64,000 nt of DNA from Macrotrachela quadricornifera (taxonomy: Eukaryota; Rotifera; Eurotatoria; Philodinida; Philodinidae). The notes beneath the pieces are model-generated. The model ran no database searches, was not told the DNA's origin, and was given only the letters and a program-made list of their open reading frames with translations. The stretch is taken from contig JAJEKB010025181.1 in the NCBI GenBank assembly GCA_022393335.1, positions 1 through 64,000 on the forward strand, written 5' to 3'. Every line of letters starts with the position of its first letter. The first letter of the stretch is position 1. Shown here in pieces: positions 24,401 to 35,600 of the stretch. The position numbers and the translations under genes are program-made.

Positions 24401-27400
24401 TTTTACCCAATTATTGTCATGCATATTTTTTATATTTAACAAAACAAAAAGCAATTCACAAAACAATAGATACATGCATGTCTTATATCAATCAAAATTT
24501 AATACCTTTTAACTCAAATTATTTTTTTAAACTTATTATAGCAAGTCTGAACAATAAAAAAAAGCAATATGTATATATATATCACTAATAAAATGAAATT
24601 TAAAACTTAATCATTAAAGAAATTTTCTTATGAAAAAAACAAAACTTTTTGTATTTTTTTTTTACCTTCAATCATAACTTCAACTTCACCAGCAACAATT
24701 GGTACAAATGGAAGATAAAGTCTTCGTACTTCATTTGGATATAAAATAACTAATACATGATGTTGTCCATCAGTTAATCTTGGTGCATAGGATGAAACAA
24801 CACCATTTTGATCAAGATTAACAAAACGATAATTATCTGATGCATGTAATATAATTAATGCTTCAATACGATGTGATTGAAAATTAAATACATCAACACG
24901 TGCACCAATTTGTTCACCAAAACGAACAATTGGTGGAATTTCAACTTTAATGAAAAATTGTCGTGTACCTTCATATATATATGGAACATCAAGAACACCA
25001 AAACCTGTTAAACGACTTATAGCAACAGCTGTTATAACCCATGTTGCAATTACATTTGGTACTGTTGTACGAAATTGTACACGACCATCAGGATAAGCAA
25101 ATTGTTGATGCCACATAAAATCAAGTTGTAATTCACGTTCCCAATATGGCCATAAACGACGATATAATGGAGTAAAAACATATCGATTTATTGTTGTTTT
25201 ATTACCTTTTAGAAAAAAACATAATTAATATAAATATTATTTTTTTTATGTCTAATTATTTCTTACAATTTGCTTCATCTGAACCATCTCGACAATCAAG
25301 TATGCCGTTACATCTTAATGGTGGTGGATAACATGAACCATCTGTACATTGTTCTAATCCAACTTGTTTACATGCTGTTTGTATAACTTGAACATTAACA
25401 TCAGTAAATATTTGCATACCAGATGAATTAAATGTTGAACCAGCATCATAGCCATATGATTGTGATGGATAAAAAACACGATTTAATGCTATATCCATTT
25501 CAGAATTCCATGTATGTTGAAAACTTGTTGTTGCATAATGATCAAATGAATATAATTCATCATAAATCTAAAAAATAATATTAATTTTATTAAAAAATAA
25601 CAAAATTAAAATTTTTTGTTTTTTCTTTACCAATACTGGATTAAAATGATTTCCTGGTGGAAATAAACGTGTTTGTACAAGACCAAGACCAGCAAATGCA
25701 ACAAATGATTGTGGTGATGCATATGCTAATACTTCAATTGTATTACCAGTAAAATCCTTTCGTCGATTTATTGTTATATTAACACGATTTGTAACTGATG
25801 ATGTGTTTACATGAAAATTCATACTATCAGCAACAATTTCACCATCATAACGTATATAATAAACTAATATATGAGCTGATGGTGCCATTTCACGACTAAC
25901 ACCAACATCAAATGTTTTTTGTTTAGCACCATCCATTGGAAGTATATTTGTAAAAATTAATCTTCCAGCTGATGTTATATGATAATAAATAAAGTCAACA
26001 TATTGCGTTACATTAACACGAAATAACATAAAATCACCTACACGTGGAGTATCTGTACTTGATGTTACCTGTATATAACTATTTGATAATGATATATAAC
26101 GTATAGCACGTTGTTCATCATCACTACCTTGAACTTTTACATTATTATCATATAATTCAGCTCGTAGACGTATAAATGTTACAGCTGGATCAGCTGCAGC
26201 TAAAAATTGATGTTGAACTATACCTGATGAATCAAGCATATAATCAACAGGTGCTTGTGCTTGACCAAGATCTGTTTCTGTATATATACGAATAAATCGA
26301 CCAGAACCAGGTGGATATTTTGTACCATCAGCATTAACAGCAGCAACATAAGTAGTATATAACATACGTGGCTTAAATACCATTGATGGTCCACCAAGAA
26401 AATGAAGCCGTGTACCAGGTGTATAAAATGAAACAACAGTTGTACCATTATTTGTTTCATTCCACCATGGATCATGAACAAGTGCTGTTATTAATATTTC
26501 TTTTCCATCTAAATCTTGTATAAGTGTACGTATAGTAGCTATTGGTATAAAAAAACCAGCAACACCATTAAAATCATCAATAGTTGTTATAAATGATGGT
26601 GTTGAATGATCAAATTCAACATCTTTTAATGGATTAGTTCGTGGATCATATGGAACAGACATATCACGTGTGCGAACAACAATACGAGCAAAACCAAGTA
26701 CACCCATACCAGTAGAATAATTAGCTGTTACAATTCCACCAATACCAGGTGCATCAGTTGGTAAGTAATATGGAACAGTAACATTAACTTCAAATTTTCT
26801 TGAATAAAATTCATAAAGTTCAAATGTTTTTATTTTTTCATAACCCATAACACGACATTTTATTGACCAAATACCTTCAGGTGGTGCATCATTAATTGGA
26901 TACTAAGAAGAAAAAAAAACAATAAAAATTATTTTAAAAAACAATTTTTTTTTCTCTTTTGTTAAATATATATATTTACTTCAAGTGAAACCATACCAGC
27001 TGTTGTTTGTTGATTTTCCCATTTACGTAAAATATGTCCTGATGGACCAAGTATATAAACATCAATTGTATGATAATAGCCACTTAAATCAGGATAAATA
27101 GGTATACAACGAAATTGTACAACTGTTTCATGACGATAAACGGGTCGATCAAGTTGAATAAGTATTGTAACAGCTTTTTGTTCAAATATTAATTGCGAAA
27201 TATTATAAAATTTTTGTTCACCTGTTAATAATTTTCCTTCGAGTGTTAATCGATATGTACCACTACGAACATTATTTGGTATACGCATTTCTAATGTACG
27301 TGGTACACCAACAATAAATAAATCTTCAGCTGCAGCAACATCCATATCATCATTTGATATTAATGCTTTTACCATCATTGGATTCCATTCATCACGTAAA

Positions 27401-27729
27401 ATCGTTACACTTAATGCTACTAATTGTGCAGGCCGAACAGTACGTGGACCTAAAACAATATAAGATGGCATTATAGGTATTCGTGCTGATTGAGATGTAA
27501 TAGTATTTAATGGTATTTGTCGACGTTGAATACTATGATTCAGATAAGTATAATCATTAATTTCTTCATGTCGATCGTAAATGACAAGACCGTCATCTTT
27601 GTCATCAAATTTATTTGTACTATTTTGAGAATAGAATGGAAAAAAATCAGGTGATTGATATGCTAATATAGTTGTAAAAATATACAAAAGATAGAATTCG
27701 AGACAAAGAATAACATTCATATGCCTCAT
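21458..27729 (-). CDS. macroglobulin complement-related protein (thioester-less TEP, LDLa)
   Basis: Secreted or surface member of the alpha-2-macroglobulin/TEP/C3 superfamily. Nine exons (27729-26980, 26902-25631, 25567-25267, 25205-24666, 24209-23229, 23170-22985, 22920-22637, 22119-21637, 21574-21458) sum to 4914 nt, exactly 1637 codons plus stop. There is a signal peptide (MNVILCLEFYLLYIFTTILA), then MG domains (PSYIVLGPRTVRPAQLVALS; LIQLDRPVYRHETVVQFRCI). A complete six-Cys LDLa module spans residues 740-775 (CRDGSDE calcium motif). The conserved A2M segment GFGVLDVPYIYEGTRQFFIK follows, then the alpha/alpha TED-like region, a CUB/receptor-binding-like C-terminus, and a hydrophobic tail (1614-1637) suggesting a GPI signal or membrane anchor. 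The thioester GCGEQ is missing: its place, about 1054-1066, reads SPADSGIFDFAMM. LDLa plus thioester loss is the architecture of Drosophila Mcr, which works in pathogen binding and at septate junctions. Orthology is inference. Confidence 0.9.
23185..23209. repeat. (TA)n microsatellite
   Basis: A run of about twelve TA units within a small intron of the macroglobulin-like gene. Confidence 0.9.
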
Positions 27730-28345
27730 CTAAAATAGATATATATTAATCAATGCAATAATGTAGGTAAATAAAGTTTTAAAATGATGACTCTTTTTTT
27801 GAAAAGTGTTAAATCATCGTATGTTTGTTTTTTAGGATAACCAATCAATTCTTCAATCAATGACATCTATTGTAGAAAAGAATTCTTAAACTTTCATTTA
27901 TATTTAACTAATCTATCATACCAAAAAAAAACTTTTAAAAATATATTCCTAATAGTTTCTACGATTCATATAGATGTCATTAGAGTATAACTAATTGTTT
28001 GTAAGTTAACCTTCAAAAAATGACAATTCTTCTTCACCTTTTACCTTTCCTTCTCAACTATGTGACAATTCTTTTGAATTATTAAAAAAGCTCGTGCATT
28101 AACCTTGAAAATGTAGACATTCTCATTAAGTTAATACATCATTTGTTTTTTTCTAATACTAGAATATTCAAGGATAGATGATTGAATAGATTAATAAAAT
28201 TTTTAATAAATACTTTTTTCATCATATACAACAAACATTTATGTGAGTAATAATTTTACTCATTTTTAACACCCCTTTCCCTTTGCAACAGTCGTTTTTT
28301 CAACAAAAAATCGATATTGAGTTTTTTTTCATAGAAAAATGCGCT

Positions 28346-28545
28346 AGATTCTCCACTTTCAAAATATATATGAGTTTTCAAAAAGAGAACGGTGTTTCAT
28401 AAACTTATCGAAAAAACTGTCCACCACACTACTACGAGTTTTAACGAAATTTTTTATGATATTTTAAAACTTTTTTTTTAAAAAAATATTGTTTTATCAT
28501 TTTTACACAGATCTTTATGCGTTTATAAGTATTCTATATCCGCTA
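28346..28545 (+). repeat. direct repeat, copy 1
   Basis: About 200 bp matching 31343-31560 in the same orientation with scattered substitutions and a small insertion. Shared cores include CATAAACTTATCGAAAAA, TTGTTTTATCATTT and GATCTTTATGCGT. The two copies are 3.0 kb apart. Confidence 0.75.
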
Positions 28546-30115
28546 TTGAATATTCTTACTATCTTTTCGTGCACTGGCTATTTAAAATTGCCAGTACTAT
28601 TTAAACTTTAAATAGCTATTGAATCATCTAGCTACATATAGGTTAGAAACGGACAAATCAACAATTTTTTTCGAGAGAAGTTATGTGAAATCATTTTTTA
28701 AAAAATTCGAATTCGTGTCAAGACCAGTTAAAGATAATTCCAGTGAATTTTTTTTTGAAAAATTTTCAATCCAAACCAAAGAAAAATTGAAGCCAGTTCT
28801 GGTGAATATTTTATTCATTTGATATATGCAAATGGTATAAGCTTGTTTCTGATATTCTCGGGCATATCAAATGAAATTTGAAGTGAGCGTAGTTTTCGGT
28901 AGACTTGATGATGAACTATTTCTTTGATCGATATTACGACTGAATTCAATTTCGCTGACTTATTGAGGAATTTAATTTTTTGAAAAAAAAAAACTCAAAT
29001 CAACCTATTTCGATTGAAAACGTATTTGGAAATAAGAAGACTAATAAAAATTGAAAATAGGTATTGCTGTTGATTATATTTTCGTTGTCCATTTTACATT
29101 AGAAAATGAAGATGAAGTGCATAGAGAATTCATACGTATGTAAGTTTTCGACTTCATTTGTTATTCTAAGACTAACTCACAGATCGAGTCAGAATTGACT
29201 TGACTAGCTCTTTCTGATATACATGATAACATATTCATTCACAAAAACCAACTAATAATTATATATAATTATAAGATTTGTAAAGTATTTTCTAAACATA
29301 ACTGATTTTTCTCGAGCAGTAGTGTGAAAATAGAAGTTGTGTGAGTTTTTACAACACTAGAAACGTAAAGAAATTTATTGAAAAATCCCATTCTTTCCCC
29401 ATAATTTATGATAATACGTGGTCTTCAAAGAACTTCGGTACTTATGACCAAATGACTTGAAATAAGTATATTACAAATGAATCGAAAAAGTTTCCATGAT
29501 TTCCATTCATTCTATTAGATGCAATAAATAAAAAGAATTCAGAATAGAATCTGATTTTAATATTAGATATATAACACCAATGAACAGGTATTGTATTATT
29601 TTTCTCGAGAATATAATAAAATTTCTCTTTGCAAGTCATTGAAAAAGTGAGACATTGATTATGTGACGGTTTGAATAGGCTTGATAATAGCTTTGTAAAT
29701 GTTTTCCCATGTTCATCTAAATCCCATTGTTGTTGAACGATAAAAGTATTTTTAAATTCAATAATAAATATTTTTTTCTTTCTGGCTCCTTAAAAACCAA
29801 ATGTTCATTCCAAGGAACATTGCAATAACTACTATTAAAAATGCGACAAATTCGTTGACACAAAAACTATTCCTTCTGTTGAATATTCTACTCTAATAAA
29901 TCACAAAATGAAAATTGACTCTCGAATGTTTTAAAGGTCATGAGTTTTGAATCACTCTATTCTTTATTTTGACAGATTTATCCGCTCAAAAATACAACAT
30001 TAATTTCTTGCTCTTTTTAGAAGTAATATTAATAAACGTAGTATTGGGCTATCCTATGAAATGATCCAATTATTTCTGATTGATGACCACGTAAAGAAAA
30101 TACCTTTCAGAAATA

Positions 30116-31335
30116 GATGAAGTTAGCCTCATATTCGACTAAATCTAGTCAGGATTCGTTCAGGAAGCTGCTCCAACTGTTCTATAGAGCTTCAGAGTAG
30201 AACTCAACGAGCTCTAGCGATTGGTAACCTTGGAGTTTTTATAACTCATACCATTCGTGAAAGAATCTCAAAATACCTGTATTTTCTTATACAAATCTGA
30301 ATTCATCGATTTTTGATTAGAAAGTGAGTTTGGATAAATAAACTATTTTTATGAAATTAATTGAAAAATTGCATTAATTCTTACATCAATTTTCTTTCTT
30401 TTTGTATCTTTGGAAATAAGAGTCTTCTCACCTTTCATAATCAACGAGGTGATCAAGACGATCTATTGAGTCAAATCTTACAAGCAATCAAATTTTATTA
30501 TCAATTAATTCAATATTTGATCTTCAAGAACATTTTATGAAGAGAGACAAAAGATTTCCTTTGTTTGTATTAATTGTTTCGTAATAATGATCTAATCAAA
30601 TTTCAAATCTATATTATCAATTTATTCGACACGAAGTAAATCGTACAGTTAATAGGCACCGTCGGTGTAATGAGAGAATATCGAAAAACAAAGATAATAT
30701 AGTAGAATAAAAATTCATTATAGATTTGGCCTAATAGAAAGTTAAATATATCAAAAATACTAAAATTATGAAAAAAAAAACCGTCGTTTTATTGATCTTT
30801 CTAATGAATATGATCACTTCATATTGACAATCCAATATATCAATTTATTGACCATTCTCAACAGAGTTTTGTTACTAAAAGTATTTTATGTTCTATTACT
30901 CTATCAAAAATACTTGTAAATATTTCTAATATAAAAGACTTTTACAAAGAAATAAAATTTTCAAAGAGAAAGAGAAAGACAGTTGAAGAGTCTGTCATCT
31001 AAATTGCATCGTTTCACTTTGACTGAAGCCAAATTGTAAACGATGATTTCTTTCAATTAATCTTTCAAGAGCCAAATCAATTCACATTCTCAAGGTCTTT
31101 CAACAGAAACACAATTCAACGTATCGATTATTCATGTAAACCTATTTATCTATGAGTTGGGAATAGGGAACCACTATTTTCGAATTTTCTCACCAATACT
31201 ATAAGCTACGGAAAATCCAAGGTTACCAATCGCTAGAGCTCGTCGAGTTCTACTCTGAAACTCTCTGAAACAGTTGGAGCAGCTTTCTGGACGAATCTTG
31301 GCTAGATTTACTCGAATATGAGGCTAACTTCACCT
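30116..31335. mobile_element. 1.2-kb element with ~125-bp terminal inverted repeats
   Basis: The left arm, 30116-30240, begins GAAGTTAGCCTCATATTCGA. It matches the reverse complement of the right arm, about 31208-31335, with few mismatches. Both arms share GCTGCTCCAACTGTT, CAGAGTAGAACTC and CTCTAGCGATTGGTAACCTT. The 970-bp interior has no coding frame. It is therefore either a non-autonomous TIR element or two oppositely oriented copies of one repeat. Confidence 0.7.
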
Positions 31336-31342
31336 ACTTACT

Positions 31343-31560
31343 AGAATCTCCGCTTTCAGAATATGTATAGGTTTTCAAAAAAAGAACGATTTTTCATAAA
31401 CTTATCGAAAAAATTGTCCATCACACTATCATGAGCTTTAATAAAATTTGTTGTGATTTTTATCAATTTTTTTTTTGAAAAAAAATTGTTTTATCATTTG
31501 TACAAACACTAAATAGATCATTTTTACACTGATCTTTATGCGTCTCTAAACGGTCTAGAT
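31343..31560 (+). repeat. direct repeat, copy 2
   Basis: Second copy of the 28346-28545 repeat, starting a few bases past the right arm of the TIR element. It has a short insertion (near 31500) relative to copy 1. Confidence 0.75.
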
Positions 31561-32612
31561 ATCGATTTTGTATTTTTAATCTATCCTCATTAGTGAACAT
31601 CTATAATTGAAGTATAGTATGAACTCAAGGGAATTTAGAAGTTTTGCGATAAATGAATTTGTTCATTTTTTACAATGAATCCCATGAAGTTAGCATTGAT
31701 CAATTCTACTGATTTTCTTATCAGATAATTAAAAAATCTACCGTATTTCGAAACTAATAGAGCATGAATAAAGCTATTTATTTATAGTTTGCCTATAGTA
31801 TTTCATTTGTTTTTCTTGATATTCTTTGAATTTTTTAAAACCTAGCGAACAAGCTACGTGAATCATTGATTTCCAGATAATATAATGGCATAAGAACATA
31901 TGTATCACTTGATTTAGAGAGGAAAAAACTTATACTTGAACAAGATAGATGATGTTAGCTTACTTCATTTATTAGGCATTTTGAAAAAGTCTAGCGAAAT
32001 AAATTAAAAATTTCCCATTTTATTATGATTTTTCTAAATTTCAATACAAAATTGTTCGAATAACTTGTTTATCATTTTTCTCAAAATATGAATTTTTGCT
32101 GATAAAGTTGAAATAACTTTCATAAGGATCAAGATATTTTCAATTTTTTTTCGAAGGCCTAGATAAAATTCAATTTTTGACCGGACAAATTTTTTTATAA
32201 TTGACTCTTGGCCCGAGAAAAGTGAAATTTACTATCGCTGGGTCACCATTTTTGTGCCTTATGAGCACGTCATGTGTGCTGAAATGTTCATAAAAAACGA
32301 ATGGAAAGGGATTTCAAAATTCTGTTCGGGCAAAAGTTGGGCACAGGGATTAGCCCTAATTTAAAACCAATCCGAGCTCTATATCTTTAATTGTAGTCAA
32401 GTTATATTGATTTTCCTGGAAGTTAGCAAATAAATTGGAAATTTGACTTGGTATAACACATCGGGCTAAAATTTTTACTAGAAGCCTTTCTCATTAGGTA
32501 GAAAATCCATTGTGAGAAGGGAAGCCCTTAAAAAGAAAAATTTGAATTATTTTACATACAAAGAACGAATTTAAAAGATATTTAAAAAGACAAAATAATT
32601 GATAGTATATTT

Positions 32613-35600
32613 TCAAAATGTATCATCATTATTACTATTCATTTGAGATAATTTTTCTTCTTTTCGACGTTGTTTTTTGATATATTTTAAACAAAATCGA
32701 AGATTTCGAGCAAATTCAAGTGTTGATTTTGTTGCAGTACGATGTCGATGACCTGGATTAAGTGTTCCTATATAACAAATATTTGATTCATCATGAAATA
32801 CATATGGTTGAATTAAACGAGTTAGAATATCATTATTAAAAGCTAAAATAAAACACATTATATTATTTCATTATAATCATGAATATCGAATATTTCAAAA
32901 TATTTCCTATAAATTTTACTTTGTGTATAAATCAGCATAGATAAATCAAAAAGTTTCCTCATGTTCTTTTTATAATACAAGACGGAACAGCGGTGAATTT
33001 ATGAGTTTAGGAGTGATCATCTATAATCTGATATTTTTTTTTTAAAATATCTCCCAGCACAGAAAGGTCAAAAAATGAGGTGATATCACCTCTATTAGAC
33101 TTCAAAAAGTGTTTTTTTGACATGATTTATCCTCCATCATTAGATTATTTCGTCCAGGAAAGTATTCATAGGAATATATATTAATTATGAAGAAGTTCAA
33201 ACAAAATATGATTCATCAATGAATAACCCTGATACTTATAAAGTTTCATCAAAGCTTCCTGACATTCTATTACTTTGTTCTGAAATACAGAAGTCACTTT
33301 TAAAAAATGTTTATAAAAATTTTTGTCATATTTAATCTAGCAATAAATAATAACATTATCTGGATTGTTAATTTAAAGTAGAGACGAGCAACTCCAAGTT
33401 TGAAGTGGAGCATCAGTATAAATTTTCCTGTTCGAGCTGATCGACTGAGTGAATCTTTGGAGTTAGAGTGGGAAAATGACAGACAGACATTATGCCTTCT
33501 GATTCTTCCATTTGCATTCTTCCTAATGAAGATTGAGTATCATTAATTAATACAGAAGTTAGTCTATAAAGGACCCAAGCAAAGCAAAGTTTTCTAATAA
33601 ACTAACGACTTTGTGTTTTTGTTGGAGCGAATAAAGACTGAAGCTGCCCATCTCTGCTTTTCAGTATTTAAAGACCAAGCATGCAAGAAAGACAATAGAA
33701 ATTTCTTTATATAGTTTCTCTAGGACTTACGACAACATATCTTGTTAAGAAAATATCATTTTCATAATATACCTGCATTAAGACATATTTACAGGATGTT
33801 CCAAAAATCCGTATCAAATATAAATTCGTAGAATTCCACTAATTATCAAGGCTAATCAATCAATATTTTTTCAGAAGATAGATATAAGTGTGAAGTTTTT
33901 ATTTGTACGAACAAACTTCACAAATAGTGTTCAAAGTTACAGTTTTTGACTAAAACAACCTTTTTTTGACCTGATTTATAATACTTCTCTTTCAATACTT
34001 CGAGTTTTTGCGTTTTTTCTGACTTGTATAGGACATCTAGCAAATCCTTAGCCAAAGAAAAACTTAAATATCTCCATTATGGCTCGACTATACCAGCTAA
34101 TTTTTTTAACTAAGGATAGAGAGGCATGTTCATACTCTAAATCCATACGAGCAAGCTTTGTTAACCACATTGTTTTCTTTCCTACATGTGAAAAAGTCAA
34201 CTTTTTTCGTTAAATTCAACGGTGATACTTATTAAAGGTTCTACTCAACCTTGTCCGCATGGGTTTGAACCGTAATAGAGATATTCAAGTTTTTCTTTGG
34301 CTAAGGACTTACGGGGCATCCTATATACTAATACAAGAGAAAAAGGATATGAATAGATCAGGTTGTATACCATTCTATGTTCTTTCGTAATATATAATTT
34401 ATTTAAATTTTATCTCTTCTTTCTGTCCTCATCTAACATTTAGCATTATTTTATAGATACTTTTGTGTTTTTCAGCGGAACGACATAAATCCAATTCTAA
34501 CGCTCTTTATGATACAGCTGACGACAGACAGGCTATATAAATAGAGAGAACTACGTTAGTGAGAATTTTATCACAGAAAAATAGCGGGACTTTCAAAAAA
34601 AAACTCATTACACTGACTTTGTAGAGTGACATTTTGAAAATCGTTTCCTCTACAACTTTTTAATAAGTCGTTTGTTGTAAATCAGATTTTTTTAGTACAT
34701 GTAAAACAAAAAGTTGTGTCTTTAGTGGTAAAAATTTCAGCCTTTGATCTTGTTCTGCTTAAGAAAAAATTTTCTCACATAGCACAGACATAGTGTATAA
34801 AAAAAACGAGCTACTGGAAAAAATTGTTTAGTTCAATTTTCATTTTGTCAAGATAATCATAATGTAAAGTTGAAATTCACTCATATAATATAAAGTTTTT
34901 CTAAAAAATTCTTTTGAATATTTGATATATAGTAATACCTGTATGAATTCGATCTGGATTTTGTCTAATACCAAGTAATGCTCTTTTAAATGATAATATA
35001 GTTCGATTTAATGAATTAATTAAAAATTTTTTTCTATGTGAACATAAATTTCGTGTATAAACATATTGAGATGATGCTAACATAACAATCATTAATGAGC
35101 CAATTATTGTTGATTGATTATTTTGACGAAAATTAATTTGTATTAATTGATGAATAAATTTACGACGTTTTTTTATTTGACATTTTATATAATCAATATC
35201 ATCATGATTTTGTAAATGAAATTCATCATTTGGTATTAATATTGAATTTATTGATTTAATAATACGTATTGGAGAATAATTTTGTAAAAGATCAACTATA
35301 CGATTATGACATATACCAAGTAATTTTATATAAATATCATATGTTGATAAAAGACGTATTAAATCGATTGCAAATAAATCAATTAATAAACGAAGAAGTG
35401 ATGTTTTACCGGAATATTTTCCTCCACCAATCAAACATAAACATCTACATATAATATTATTATATAAAATTGATAATAAATATACGAAATAAATTATATG
35501 AATAAAAAGAAAAAGTAAATATTTATTTTAATCTTACTTATTACCATCAATTGCTATATTAAGTAATGGAGCAAGAGTTGAATGATAAATTGTATTTATT

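Larger units (their letters stand above)
27730..32612. other. 4.9-kb gene-free region with repeat remnants
   Basis: No supportable gene between the macroglobulin-like start and the kinesin-like stop. Frames above 60 codons here have no family content. The region holds a pair of about 125-bp inverted arms (30116 and 31335) and a pair of about 200-bp direct repeats (28346 and 31343). It looks like a graveyard of non-coding transposon pieces. Confidence 0.6.

Noticed and set aside
28619..28822. A 67-codon plus-strand frame in the 4.9-kb gene-free region
   Set aside because: It is isolated, overlaps repeat remnants and resembles no protein; no linked exons.
34245..34310. A tRNA/SINE-like B box (GGTTCAAACCC on the minus strand) with a weak A-box-like stretch
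   Set aside because: It lies within the terminal inverted repeat of a MITE. The A box is poor and no cloverleaf can be folded around it, so it is probably coincidence.
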